Positions 34,906-43,064 of a stretch of 64,000 bases of DNA are shown here, one piece after another (within the stretch, counting starts at the first letter, position 1; the number at the start of each line of letters is the position of its first letter). The translations under genes were made by a program, and so were the position numbers. This stretch comes from Alphaproteobacteria bacterium (lineage in GTDB: Bacteria > Pseudomonadota > Alphaproteobacteria > Ferrovibrionales > Ferrovibrionaceae), in assembly GCA_018336035.1 (NCBI GenBank), contig JAGXRD010000030.1:43709-107708 (forward strand), given 5' to 3'. The notes under the pieces were generated by a model that saw only the letters and a list, made by a program, of their open reading frames with translations, had not been told where the DNA came from and made no database searches.

Positions 34906-36866
34906 GCGGCGTATCGTTTCGGGATCGAGTTGATGGTGCGCATCGCCGCCGGCATATCGAGGTCGATGCGCTGGAAATACCATTCCAGTCCGTCGATGCG
35001 CGGAATGTTTTCGCGCATCACCTTTTCCAGCGCCTCGGCGCGCGAGATATCGCCATTACGGATCTGGTTGGAGCGGAAGGTGTCGTTCTCGGTGAAGCCA
35101 GCCACCGTGCAGTAGATATAGTTGTAGAACGGCGCGGTGCCGTCCCCGATGCGCCAGGTATTTGGCGAATCGGCCGCATTCTCCCAGCCGAAAGCATCGA
35201 AGATGGTGTCGTTCACCTCGGCCTCGTTCCACGGCACGAAGTCGAACAGGTTATAATAGTCGCTACGGGGCTCGACATAGAAAGACAGGAAACCGGTCGC
35301 GGTATCCGGGATCGAGCGGTTGATGTAGCCAGGATTGCGCAGGAAGGCGAAGCCGTAATAGGCCAGCAGCCGCAATTTTGCGACCGGACTCAGATAATCG
35401 GTACGCTCGCGTTCCCAGTGCGGCGCCACGCCGGCGAAGCCTTCCTTGAAATCGGCGTTCTCCAGCGGACTCATCATCCAGATATTCAGGTCGATGCCAT
35501 TCTGCGCCTTGATCTTGTTGACCCAGGAGAAGAAATGCTTGTCGCCGGCCATGAATAACGGAATCAGGCCGAGATCCGGCTGTTTCAGCCAGGCCGAAAC
35601 GTTGCTGCGGATGTAGTCGAGTTTGCGGGTGATGTCGGCTGAGACCAGGATATTCTCCAGGCCCAGTCGGCCGCAGACGCGGGCGATATTGCGCCGCGCC
35701 AGATCGGTGACCATGCCCCAGTCGTAGGTATAGGTCAGCGGCTTAAGGCCGAACTCGCGCACCAGCATATGGGTGCCGTAGCAGCTGTCGCGACCACCGC
35801 TGAGCGGCAGGATGCAATAGGTGTCGCGGCCTTTCTGGTGGGCCCGGCGCGCATAGCCTTCGATCAGGGTCGCCAGTGTCTGCCTGTTCTGGCCCTTCAC
35901 CACGGTCGGCTTCACATGCCGGCAATAATTGCAGACTCCATCTGCATCGAAGTCGATATGCGGATAGGTCGCCGGCAGGATGCAGCGCGTGCAGCGCCGC
36001 AGTTTGCGTAACGCGGCTTCGTCATACTGCACAAAGCCCCAGTCGCGGATGGTTGCCGCGGCACGGCCGGCATCGAAGGCAAAGCGGCGGATGGGGAAAG
36101 GCTCGACTCCATAGGGCAGGTCGAGGGCGGTTTCCTGCAACCTGTCGACATCGACCAGCAGGCCGGTATACGGCTTCACCTGATGCGGCACGCCCAGACC
36201 GATGCCGGAGAAACGCGGATCTCGCCGCACCATGTCGAGGAAATATCGTTCGGAGGCGAAGACCAGGCATTTTGGGCCGCGCGACACAAACAACGAGCCG
36301 GTGTTGCTGGCCAGCAGCAGCTTGCGGTCATCTGTGCAGATCGCGGCAACCGATGCGCTGCCCTCCAACTGACCGAAGACCCGGCGGGTCGCAGCAGACA
36401 GGCCGCCGACGCCATGGCGACCCTCGGCCAGCAGCGCCAGCAGGGCTTCGGTATCCACCTCAGCCTTGCGGCTGGCCGGATCGGGATGCCGCCCCCAAAG
36501 CTCTTCCGGATTGGCAAGCACGCCATTGTGGATCAGGGCGATGCCGTCGCGCTGCAGCGGCTGGTTATTGCGGTCATCCTGCCAGCTGCCTGTTGTCGCC
36601 ATGCGGGCATGGCCGATCAGGCAGATCGGCAACTGCGCCGTCGCATCGTCGATCAGCCTGGCATAGGCCGGTTCGTGCAGCAGGCGGTCTGGGCTGGTCG
36701 GCTGCTTGACGAGGGAGAGGGCTTGCCGGCCGGTGAGCGCGGCGATGCCGGAGGCATCACGCCCGCGCTGCTGTGAATACCTCAGCAGGGTCTCGGCAAG
36801 CAGGCGTGCCTGGGCAGACGCGAGCGCCGCGCCGGCTCCAGCCAGAACGCCAAAAATACCGCACAT
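34902..36866 (-). CDS. Fusion of class II glutamine amidotransferase and N-acetyl-sugar amidotransferase (WbpG/WbuX-like)
   Basis: A 654-residue two-domain enzyme. Residues 1-260 are an Ntn-type glutaminase with the Cys2 nucleophile (MCGIFGV), GHARMATTGS (85-94) and HNG (113-115). Residues about 285-654 are a PP-loop ATP-dependent amidotransferase with a Cys4 zinc-like knuckle (Cys292, 295, 312, 315) and SGGRDS (356-361), as in WbpG, which makes acetamidino sugars of O-antigens. In P. aeruginosa WbpG gets ammonia from separate HisH/HisF-like proteins; here a different kind of glutaminase is fused. The product is likely an acetamidino or similar nitrogen-bearing sugar (inference). Confidence 0.82.
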   Translation of the reverse strand: MCGIFGVLAGAGAALASAQARLLAETLLRYSQQRGRDASGIAALTGRQALSLVKQPTSPDRLLHEPAYARLIDDATAQLPICLIGHARMATTGSWQDDRNNQPLQRDGIALIHNGVLANPEELWGRHPDPASRKAEVDTEALLALLAEGRHGVGGLSAATRRVFGQLEGSASVAAICTDDRKLLLASNTGSLFVSRGPKCLVFASERYFLDMVRRDPRFSGIGLGVPHQVKPYTGLLVDVDRLQETALDLPYGVEPFPIRRFAFDAGRAAATIRDWGFVQYDEAALRKLRRCTRCILPATYPHIDFDADGVCNYCRHVKPTVVKGQNRQTLATLIEGYARRAHQKGRDTYCILPLSGGRDSCYGTHMLVREFGLKPLTYTYDWGMVTDLARRNIARVCGRLGLENILVSADITRKLDYIRSNVSAWLKQPDLGLIPLFMAGDKHFFSWVNKIKAQNGIDLNIWMMSPLENADFKEGFAGVAPHWERERTDYLSPVAKLRLLAYYGFAFLRNPGYINRSIPDTATGFLSFYVEPRSDYYNLFDFVPWNEAEVNDTIFDAFGWENAADSPNTWRIGDGTAPFYNYIYCTVAGFTENDTFRSNQIRNGDISRAEALEKVMRENIPRIDGLEWYFQRIDLDMPAAMRTINSIPKRYAA

Positions 36867-36919
36867 TGATAACCAACCCCCGAAACCCCGCGCGGAGACT
36901 AGCGATCTTCGGCCGGACT

Positions 36920-38200
36920 TTAAAGGCGCAGTTTGGAAATCACCGGCAACAACAGGTGGCCGGTGCGATATCGTACCGTCACCAACAGCAGCAGGCAGGC
37001 GAACAGCGAGGCCAGTCCGGTGGCGACGGCGGCGCCTTCGATGCCAAACGGCGGAATCAGCAGAAGGTTCAGGCCGACATTGGCGATCGTGACTGCGACT
37101 TGATAGAGGCTTTGCGTACCGGCATGGCCGGCCAGCATCAGAGCCTCCTCAAAGGTAGAAAAAGCAAAGTAGGGCGCCATCATTGCGATCAATATCAGCA
37201 ACGCCGCGAGGCCCTGCTCCAGATCGCTGGCGCCCATCACCAGCCGTACAGCTGGCTGATACAGCTGCCAGGCTGCGATGAAGACGAGCAGCAGAAACGG
37301 CCATGCCACCATCTGCACTTGTGCGACCAGTCGGCGGATTGCCGTGCTGTCGGCTGTGGCGAGCAATCGGGTGAAATAGGGATTGACCAGGTTGCGCGAT
37401 ACCAGCGCGACATTGCCCAGTCCTTCGACCAGCATGGCGGCAAAGGCATAGATGCCAACCTCGCGGTCGCTCATGAACAGCCCCAGCATGAGAGTATCGA
37501 CGCGCAGGTTGATATCGGCCATCAGGCTGGCGCCGAGGCTGCGCCAACCAAACTGCAACATCTCGATGGCCCGCTGCAGCGACAGGCGACGGTCCGTGCC
37601 GCTGCGCCAGAGCGGCAACATCGTCGCGACGAGATACAGGCTGACCGCGATTTCAGCCAGCGAGAAGGCCGCGCCCAATCGCTCCGGGCCATCGTCGAAT
37701 GCCGTCACGGCAGCCACCGCAAAGGCGATGACGAGATAGCGCAGCATCTGTCCGGCGGCATGGCGTCGCATTAGCGATGCCCCATTGAGCGCGGCCAGCC
37801 CGATCTTGTTGAGACCGAAGAACAGCAGGCCGGGCACCATCCAAAGAATGGCTGCCGCCGTTGCCGGACTGTCGAGCGCCTGGCCGATGGCCGGCGCGCA
37901 AAGCAGGGCCAGCACAGCGGTCCCGAACGCGAAGGGCAGTGCCGCGACTTGTGCCGTCGCCAGCAGGCCGCCAGCAGATTCAGGGGTCAGCGCGATGGCG
38001 CGGAAAACCGCATTGTGAAGCCCTGCCGCGCTGCCATGGCCGGCGATCACGAAGATCGCCATTGCCTGTCCGAACACACCGAGCCCCGTTGCGCCGAAGG
38101 CCGCGCCGACCAGGATATTGATGGTCAGGCCGCTCACCGCCATGACGGCGAAAGCGGCGTAGCTCCAGACCGTGTCGATGGCGATCTTGTTTTTGGTCAT
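36920..38200 (-). CDS. Wzx-type polysaccharide flippase (MOP superfamily)
   Basis: A 426-residue membrane protein with 12 or more hydrophobic spans and the pattern of MOP/oligosaccharide flippases: TVWSYAAFAVMAVSGLTINILVGAAFG at the start, a mid-protein LQFGWRSLGASLMADINLRVDTLMLG and a late LNLLLIPPFGIEGAAVATGLA. It would flip lipid-linked oligosaccharide. I prefer the ATG at 38200; one at 38218 adds six residues. It leads the glycan cluster, with the Irr-box promoter of the rubrerythrin gene on the other side. Confidence 0.85.
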   Translation of the reverse strand: MTKNKIAIDTVWSYAAFAVMAVSGLTINILVGAAFGATGLGVFGQAMAIFVIAGHGSAAGLHNAVFRAIALTPESAGGLLATAQVAALPFAFGTAVLALLCAPAIGQALDSPATAAAILWMVPGLLFFGLNKIGLAALNGASLMRRHAAGQMLRYLVIAFAVAAVTAFDDGPERLGAAFSLAEIAVSLYLVATMLPLWRSGTDRRLSLQRAIEMLQFGWRSLGASLMADINLRVDTLMLGLFMSDREVGIYAFAAMLVEGLGNVALVSRNLVNPYFTRLLATADSTAIRRLVAQVQMVAWPFLLLVFIAAWQLYQPAVRLVMGASDLEQGLAALLILIAMMAPYFAFSTFEEALMLAGHAGTQSLYQVAVTIANVGLNLLLIPPFGIEGAAVATGLASLFACLLLLVTVRYRTGHLLLPVISKLRL

Positions 38201-38318
38201 ATTGAACTGATGCGGCACGTAAGGGGCGCTTGCACTCTACGGCACCGGGAGCGGCCCCGCCATTGCCACCTCAGCGCCATAGGTCCGCGCCATGACGCTT
38301 CTGCGAGCCATTCTCAGA

Positions 38319-38335
38319 TTTAGAACAATTCCAAA
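38319..38335. promoter_or_regulatory. Iron control element (Irr-binding box) upstream of rubrerythrin
   Basis: TTTAGAACAATTCCAAA matches the alphaproteobacterial ICE/Irr consensus TTTAGAA-N3-TTCTAAA at all but one symmetric position. It ends five bases before a sigma70-type -35 hexamer. Irr is encoded in this window, so regulation by Irr is likely. Confidence 0.75.
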
Positions 38336-38340
38336 CAACC

Positions 38341-38368
38341 TTGACTGTAGGCGAGGCGCGTCCATAAT
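38341..38368 (+). promoter_or_regulatory. Sigma70-type promoter for the rubrerythrin gene
   Basis: TTGACT (38341-38346), 16-base spacer, CATAAT (38363-38368). It is just downstream of the Irr box and about 120 bases before the rubrerythrin start. The leader in between shows no recognised structure. Confidence 0.6.
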
Positions 38369-38491
38369 CCCGGCGTTCCGAATCTCTGTCCCGCTGCTCC
38401 CCATGCAGTTTGAGGAGTCAGGCGGGACGATCCGTCGTGAGGCCCCCCATGGTCTGCGCGGCGGCAAGCGACAGCCAAGGAGGACCGCACT

Positions 38492-38911
38492 ATGGCCGCA
38501 CTCAAAGGTACCAAGACTCACGGCAATCTGAAGGAAGCCTTCGCCGGCGAAAGCCAGGCGAACCGCCGCTATCTGTATTTCGCCCAGAAGGCCGACGTGG
38601 AAGGCTACAACGACGTCGCCGCCGTGTTCCGCTCGACCGCGGAAGGCGAGACCGGCCATGCCCATGGCCATCTCGAATTCATGGCCGAAGTGGGCGATCC
38701 GGCCACCGATCTGCCGATCGGTGCGACCTCGGACAATCTGAAGGCCGCCGTTGCCGGCGAGACCCACGAATACACCGACATGTATCCCGGCATGGCGAAG
38801 ACCGCCCGCGAGGAAGGCTTCGACGAGATCGCCGAATGGTTCGAGACGCTGGCCAAGGCTGAAAAGAGCCATGCCGGCCGTTTCCAGAAGGCCCTCGACA
38901 CCCTGGGCTGA
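38492..38911 (+). CDS. Rubrerythrin (diiron, without rubredoxin domain)
   Basis: A 139-residue ferritin-like four-helix protein with the diiron ligand pattern of rubrerythrin: Glu20, Glu53-x-x-His56, Glu90, Glu93 and Glu124-x-x-His127. The C-terminal rubredoxin domain of classical rubrerythrin is missing, so another electron donor is needed; the Fe-S oxidoreductase 109 bases downstream is a candidate. It probably reduces peroxide. An Irr box and a strong promoter precede it, and AAGGAGG lies ahead of the start. Confidence 0.92.
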   Translation: MAALKGTKTHGNLKEAFAGESQANRRYLYFAQKADVEGYNDVAAVFRSTAEGETGHAHGHLEFMAEVGDPATDLPIGATSDNLKAAVAGETHEYTDMYPGMAKTAREEGFDEIAEWFETLAKAEKSHAGRFQKALDTLG

Positions 38912-38936
38912 GTCTCCTTTTACGGTGACGTAAACG

Positions 38937-38986
38937 ATCCGGCGGACGCGACCCCCAAGAAGCGATTCTGGGGCGCTCCGCCGGAT
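38937..38986 (+). terminator. Hairpin between rubrerythrin and the Fe-S gene
   Basis: ATCCGGCGGA and TCCGCCGGAT form a perfect 10-bp outer stem with further pairing of ACCCCC to GGGGC inside. No T run follows. It may separate a short abundant rubrerythrin message from a longer operon transcript. Confidence 0.5.
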
Positions 38987-39019
38987 GACCAGCACGTTTA
39001 GCACCCGTAGGGGACGACC

Positions 39020-40384
39020 ATGCGCGAAGGCAGCCTGGAGGCGCCAACCCGGCATCCGCTGGATTGGAACAATCCTGATTTCTACGATCTGGAAAAGCTC
39101 GACGCCGAAATGCGGCGCGTGCTCGATATCTGTCACGGCTGCCGCCGTTGCTTCAATCTCTGCGACAGTTTTCCGCGCCTGTTCGACCTGGTCGATGCTT
39201 CGCCGACCGGCGAACTCGATGAAGTTGATTCGAAAGATTTCAAGCCGATCGTAGACGCCTGTACGCTCTGCGACCTGTGCTACATGACCAAATGCCCCTA
39301 TGTGCCGCCGCACGAGTTCAATCTCGATTTCCCGCATCTGATGCTGCGCTACCGTGCGGCTGAGCGGCATCACGGCCATAAGGATGCGATCGGCGACCAA
39401 CTGTCGCAGACCGACCGCAACGGCAAACTGGCTGGTCTGGTCGCCCCCATCGCCAACTGGGCGAGCGAGCGCGGCAACGGCCTGACCCGGCCGATCATGG
39501 AAAAAGTGATGGATGTCCATCACGATGCCGAGCTGCCGAAATTCAATTCCAAAACGCTGGTGGCGCGCGCCAAATCCGAGCCCGCCACTGTGAATTCACA
39601 GGCGCCCGGCTTCGGCAAGCGCAAGGCGGCGATCTATGCCACCTGCTTCGGCAACTACAACAATCCCGATATCGGCATCGCGGCGCAGAAGATCCTGGCG
39701 CATAACGGCGTCGATCTGCGGGTCGATTATCCGGGCTGCTGCGGCATGCCGCGGCTGGAACAGGGCGATATCACCGATGTGGCGAAGAAGGCCCGTGTGG
39801 TGGCCGAGTTCTACGCGCCGCTGATCGACCAGGGTTACGATATCGTGGCGCTGGTGCCCAGCTGCGCGCTGATGCTGAAATTCGAATGGCCGCTGATCTT
39901 GCCGAATGATCCTCTGGTCAAGAAACTAGCGCAGGCGACTTTCGATATCTCGGAATACATTGTCGATATCGCCAAGAAGGACGGCCTGGCGCCGGGGCTG
40001 AAGCCGCTCGAAGGTGGCGTCACGCTGCATCTGGCCTGCCATGCCCGCGCACAGAATATGGGCGCCAAGGCGACCGAGATGATGAAGCTGATCCCCGAGA
40101 TGACGCCGGGATCGTCGCTGGCGGTGATCGAACGCTGCGCCGGCCATGGCGGCTCGTGGGGCGTGCGCAAGGAGTTCTTCGAAGTCGGCATGAAGGTTGG
40201 GAAACCCGTCATGCGCACGGCGGTGAAGGAGAATAAGGCGCATATCGCCTCTGAATGTCCGCTGGCGGGCATCCATATTCGTCAGGGTATGGAACGTGAA
40301 GGTAAGGATAAAGAGGGCTTCACCCTGCCGGCCAAGGCCGAGCATCCGGTCGAGCTGTTCGCCAAGGCTTACGGTTTACTTTAA
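39020..40384 (+). CDS. Heterodisulfide reductase-related Fe-S oxidoreductase (GlpC/HdrD-like)
   Basis: A 454-residue protein with two N-terminal ferredoxin-type cysteine sets (Cys38/41/44/48 and Cys81/84/87/92, the last followed by Pro) and two C-terminal CCG-like domains (YPGCCGMP and ERCAGHGGSWG). This resembles GlpC and HdrD-type electron carriers. The family is repeatedly found between rubrerythrin and DUF3501 genes in alpha- and betaproteobacteria, so it probably supplies electrons to rubrerythrin (inference). Confidence 0.88.
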   Translation: MREGSLEAPTRHPLDWNNPDFYDLEKLDAEMRRVLDICHGCRRCFNLCDSFPRLFDLVDASPTGELDEVDSKDFKPIVDACTLCDLCYMTKCPYVPPHEFNLDFPHLMLRYRAAERHHGHKDAIGDQLSQTDRNGKLAGLVAPIANWASERGNGLTRPIMEKVMDVHHDAELPKFNSKTLVARAKSEPATVNSQAPGFGKRKAAIYATCFGNYNNPDIGIAAQKILAHNGVDLRVDYPGCCGMPRLEQGDITDVAKKARVVAEFYAPLIDQGYDIVALVPSCALMLKFEWPLILPNDPLVKKLAQATFDISEYIVDIAKKDGLAPGLKPLEGGVTLHLACHARAQNMGAKATEMMKLIPEMTPGSSLAVIERCAGHGGSWGVRKEFFEVGMKVGKPVMRTAVKENKAHIASECPLAGIHIRQGMEREGKDKEGFTLPAKAEHPVELFAKAYGLL

Positions 40385-40429
40385 AGGGTTCCCGGTGACG
40401 GAGGGGCATCCGGCACACAGGAGAGCGTC

Positions 40430-41020
40430 ATGAGTCTGAAGACCACCATCACCCGCGCCGACATCCTCTCGATGGATGACTTCGTCAAGGTGCGCAAGGA
40501 CAAGCGCGCCGAGATCGTCGGCATCAAGAAGCATCGCCGCGTCGGCGTCGGTCCGTTCTGCACCTTCTATTTCGAGAATTACGCCACGATGTGGTGGCAG
40601 ATTCACGAAATGCTGTTCATCGAAAAGGGCGGCGAGGAGCAGATCAAGGATGAGCTGCATGCCTATGCGCCGCTGATCCCCAAGGGCAGCGAACTGGTCT
40701 GCACCTTCATGATCGAAGTCGACGATCCGGTGCGCCGTCCGGCCGTGCTGGGCCAGCTCACCAATGTCGACCAGATGGTGATGCTGGAATTCGGCAATCA
40801 TAAAGTGAAGTCGGTGCCCGAGGATGATGCCGAACGCAACCGCGAGGACGGCAAGACCTCAAGCGTGCATTTCCTGCGCTTCCCCTTCACCGCCGCGCAG
40901 ATCGCCGATTTCCGCAAACCGGGCACCCGCGTGCTGCTCGCCATTGAGCATCCGAATTACGGCCATATCGCCGTGATGCCGGAAACAGTGCGCGAAAGCC
41001 TGGCCGCGGATTTCGCGTAA
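40430..41020 (+). CDS. DUF3501 family protein
   Basis: A 196-residue protein of the DUF3501 family, recognised by RADILSMDDFVKVRKDKRAE near the N-terminus, VGPFCTFYFENYATMWWQIHEML and the C-terminal GTRVLLAIEHPNYGHIAVMP. The function is unknown. It forms a conserved trio with rubrerythrin and the Fe-S oxidoreductase, and the 45-base gap supports one transcript. Confidence 0.85.
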   Translation: MSLKTTITRADILSMDDFVKVRKDKRAEIVGIKKHRRVGVGPFCTFYFENYATMWWQIHEMLFIEKGGEEQIKDELHAYAPLIPKGSELVCTFMIEVDDPVRRPAVLGQLTNVDQMVMLEFGNHKVKSVPEDDAERNREDGKTSSVHFLRFPFTAAQIADFRKPGTRVLLAIEHPNYGHIAVMPETVRESLAADFA

Positions 41021-41029
41021 ACCTTTATC

Positions 41030-41142
41030 GTTATGCCCGCGCAGGCGGGCATCCAGGCGGTGGATCGACTGGGTTCCCGCCCGTCGCGCTTTGCGCGACA
41101 GTATATGTAAGCCGGCTACGCCGCCGGGCGCGGGAACGACGA
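41030..41142. repeat. Palindromic repeat with a nested hairpin insertion
   Basis: The left arm CGTTATGCCCGCGCAGGCGGG and the ACTGGGTTCCCGCC...CGGGAACGACG right arm belong to the family seen at 15731. The right arm is split by about 41 bases (roughly 41082-41122) that carry their own hairpin (GTCGCGC-TTT-GCGCGAC, 41083-41099). Confidence 0.65.
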
Positions 41143-41225
41143 TGTAGATGGCCCTTTTCCTCCGGATCAAACGGCTTCGCCGCGGGTTAATCCCGGCGAT
41201 GTTTCACGATCCGGAGGAGAGAGAT

Positions 41226-41657
41226 ATGCGGCTTCACCGCGGCCGGCTGATCGACCATGTGCATCTGGTGGTGAAAGACCTTGCCGCTGCGCGGCGGTTC
41301 TACGACGCGGCCTTCGCGGCACTCGGCCTCAAGGTCGAGCACGAGGGCCCGGGCTTTTTCGGCTGCGACGAACTCTATGTCAGTAGCCCCGAGGCGCATG
41401 CGGATTTCCACCCTACCGGCCGCGCCCATATCGCCTTCCAGGCGCTCGACCAGGCGATGGTGCAGCGGTTTCACGACGCCGTGCTGAAGGCGGGCGGCAG
41501 GGATAACGGCGCGCCGGGTTTTCGCGAGAAATACCATCCGGGTTATTATGCCGCTTTCGCCCTCGATCCAGAGGGCAACAATATTGAGGCAGTGTTCCAC
41601 GGCTTGGCCATCCGCTCGGCCCCCAGCATCGTGATCCTGCCGCATCCGAAGGCCTAG
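41226..41657 (+). CDS. VOC-family (glyoxalase/extradiol dioxygenase fold) protein
   Basis: A 143-residue single-module VOC protein. The start at 41226 follows GGAGGAGAG. The N-terminal IDHVHLVVKDLAAARRFYDAAFAALGL and C-terminal YYAAFALDPEGNNIEAVFHG are typical, with His and Glu positions that could bind metal. No substrate can be assigned; it stands alone between two palindromic repeats. Confidence 0.88.
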   Translation: MRLHRGRLIDHVHLVVKDLAAARRFYDAAFAALGLKVEHEGPGFFGCDELYVSSPEAHADFHPTGRAHIAFQALDQAMVQRFHDAVLKAGGRDNGAPGFREKYHPGYYAAFALDPEGNNIEAVFHGLAIRSAPSIVILPHPKA

Positions 41658-41671
41658 TGTTCCATTTTACT

Positions 41672-41763
41672 GTCATGCCCGGACTTGATCCGGGCATCCA
41701 CGCCTTCCTCTTAAAACAGCGGACCGAAGACGTGGATGGCCGGGACGGGCCCGGCCATGACAA
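41672..41763. repeat. Palindromic repeat pair (GTCATGCCCGGACTTGATCCGGGCATCC type)
   Basis: The left arm at 41672-41702 is a hairpin (TGCCCGGA...TCCGGGCA) and the right arm at 41731-41763 is another (TGGCCGGG...CCCGGCCA) ending CATGACA in inverted orientation. It belongs to the same dispersed family as 15731. Confidence 0.75.
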
Positions 41764-41805
41764 TGGTGTGTACTTAGCGATACACTCCTTTGAAGGAGTT
41801 TGCCG

Positions 41806-42414
41806 ATGACTGTTCTCGACTCAGAAACCGCCCTGCGCGACTGCTATGAAGCGCCCAGCGATCTCGTGCAGAAGAAAATCCTGCACCGGCTCGACCAGCA
41901 TGCGCGCGCCTTCATCGCGCTATCGCCTTTCGCGGTGCTGGCAACGCATGGCCCGGACGGCAGTGATGCCTCGCCGCGCGGCGATGCGCCGGGTTTCGTG
42001 CGTGTCGAGAATGACACGACCCTGCTGCTGCCCGACCGGCGCGGCAACAACCTGATCGACAGTTTGCGTAATATCGTCGCTTCACCCGATGTCGGGCTGC
42101 TTTTCCTGGTGCCCGGCATCAACGAGACGCTGCGCGTCAATGGCACCGCAAAGGTGATCACCGATGCGGCGCGCCTGCAGCCGATGATCGCGCAGGGCAA
42201 GGTGCCTGCCTCGGCGCTGGAGATCAGTGTGCGCGAAGTCTATTTCCATTGCGGCAAGGCGATGATCCGCTCGGATCTGTGGAACGTGGAAAAGCATGTA
42301 CCGCGCAGCAGCTTCCCGTCGCTGGGCCGCGTGATCGCCGACCAGGTGGCCGGCGTCGATGCCGAAGCCGCCGATGCGAATCTGGCGGAGAGCTACAAGA
42401 CGCGGCTTTACTAA
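41806..42414 (+). CDS. Pyridoxamine 5'-phosphate oxidase-family FMN-binding protein (MSMEG_1061 type)
   Basis: A 202-residue split-barrel flavoprotein. The core is FIALSPFAVLATHGPDGSDASPRGDAPGFVRV, then LLLPDRRGNNLIDSLRNI and VGLLFLVPGINETLRVNGTAKV, typical of the MSMEG_1061/DR2398 branch. It likely reduces or oxidises a small molecule with FMN; the substrate is unknown. The ATG at 41806 is preceded by AAGGAG at 41793. Confidence 0.87.
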   Translation: MTVLDSETALRDCYEAPSDLVQKKILHRLDQHARAFIALSPFAVLATHGPDGSDASPRGDAPGFVRVENDTTLLLPDRRGNNLIDSLRNIVASPDVGLLFLVPGINETLRVNGTAKVITDAARLQPMIAQGKVPASALEISVREVYFHCGKAMIRSDLWNVEKHVPRSSFPSLGRVIADQVAGVDAEAADANLAESYKTRLY

Positions 42415-42420
42415 CAACAT

Positions 42421-42494
42421 CGTCATGGTCGGGCTCGACCCGACCATCTCGGGCAGATTGGAGAGAGATCCTCGGATCAAGTCCGAGGATGACG
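42421..42494. repeat. Palindromic repeat pair
   Basis: CGTCATGGTCGGGCTCGACCCGACCAT (from 42421) and GATCCTCGGATCAAGTCCGAGGATGACG (to 42494) are two hairpins with inverted CGTCAT/ATGACG ends. It lies between the convergent FMN-protein and truncated haemoglobin genes and may end both transcripts. Confidence 0.75.
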
Positions 42495-42498
42495 TGTA

Positions 42499-43014
42499 TC
42501 AGGATTGCGGTGGCTCGCTCTTGGCCGGCCCGAGCCAGTCGGGCTGCTCGCCGCGCTGGAAGCGCAGACCGAGCACGAAGGATTGCGCGATCTTTTCCGC
42601 GCGGCTGACGAACAAGGCCGCAGCCTGCGGCGGACAGACTTCGGCGGCGGTGGCGCGGAACAGCTCGAGCCAGCGGTCGAAATGCGGCTGGTCCAGCCGT
42701 GGCATCCCGCGTTCGCCGCGTTTTGAGTCGAGCAGCAGATGCGCCGCCATCGGCCGGCCGGAATAGCGCCCAGTCATCAGCACCACCGACGACCAGAAAT
42801 CCACCATATTGGCCAGATGTGTATCCCAGCGATCCTGGATCGCCTCGTTGAAGATCGGGCCCAGCACCGCGTCCGCGCGGATGCGGGTATAGAAGCTATG
42901 GACCATCCGATACACCATCGCCTCGTCGATGCCGACCTGCGCGCCGGGCGCCAGGGCGGCGCGGCGGGCCTGGCGTTCCGCGAGCGTGCTGTCGGTTTCG
43001 TCCTGGTGGGCCAT
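42499..43014 (-). CDS. Group III truncated haemoglobin
   Basis: A 171-residue globin of the group III truncated kind: MVYRMVHSFYTRIRADAVLGPIFNEAI..WDTHLANMVDFWSSVVLMTGRY, then the proximal His region in LDQPHFDRWLELFRATAAEV. A disordered leader of about 25 residues precedes the fold. It follows nnrS by 50 bases in the same direction, so an NO or low-oxygen role under NsrR is likely. Confidence 0.9.
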   Translation of the reverse strand: MAHQDETDSTLAERQARRAALAPGAQVGIDEAMVYRMVHSFYTRIRADAVLGPIFNEAIQDRWDTHLANMVDFWSSVVLMTGRYSGRPMAAHLLLDSKRGERGMPRLDQPHFDRWLELFRATAAEVCPPQAAALFVSRAEKIAQSFVLGLRFQRGEQPDWLGPAKSEPPQS

Positions 43015-43064
43015 GGTGATCTCGATCTAGGGCAAATGGCGGCGAAAGGCGAGCGGCAAATGAC

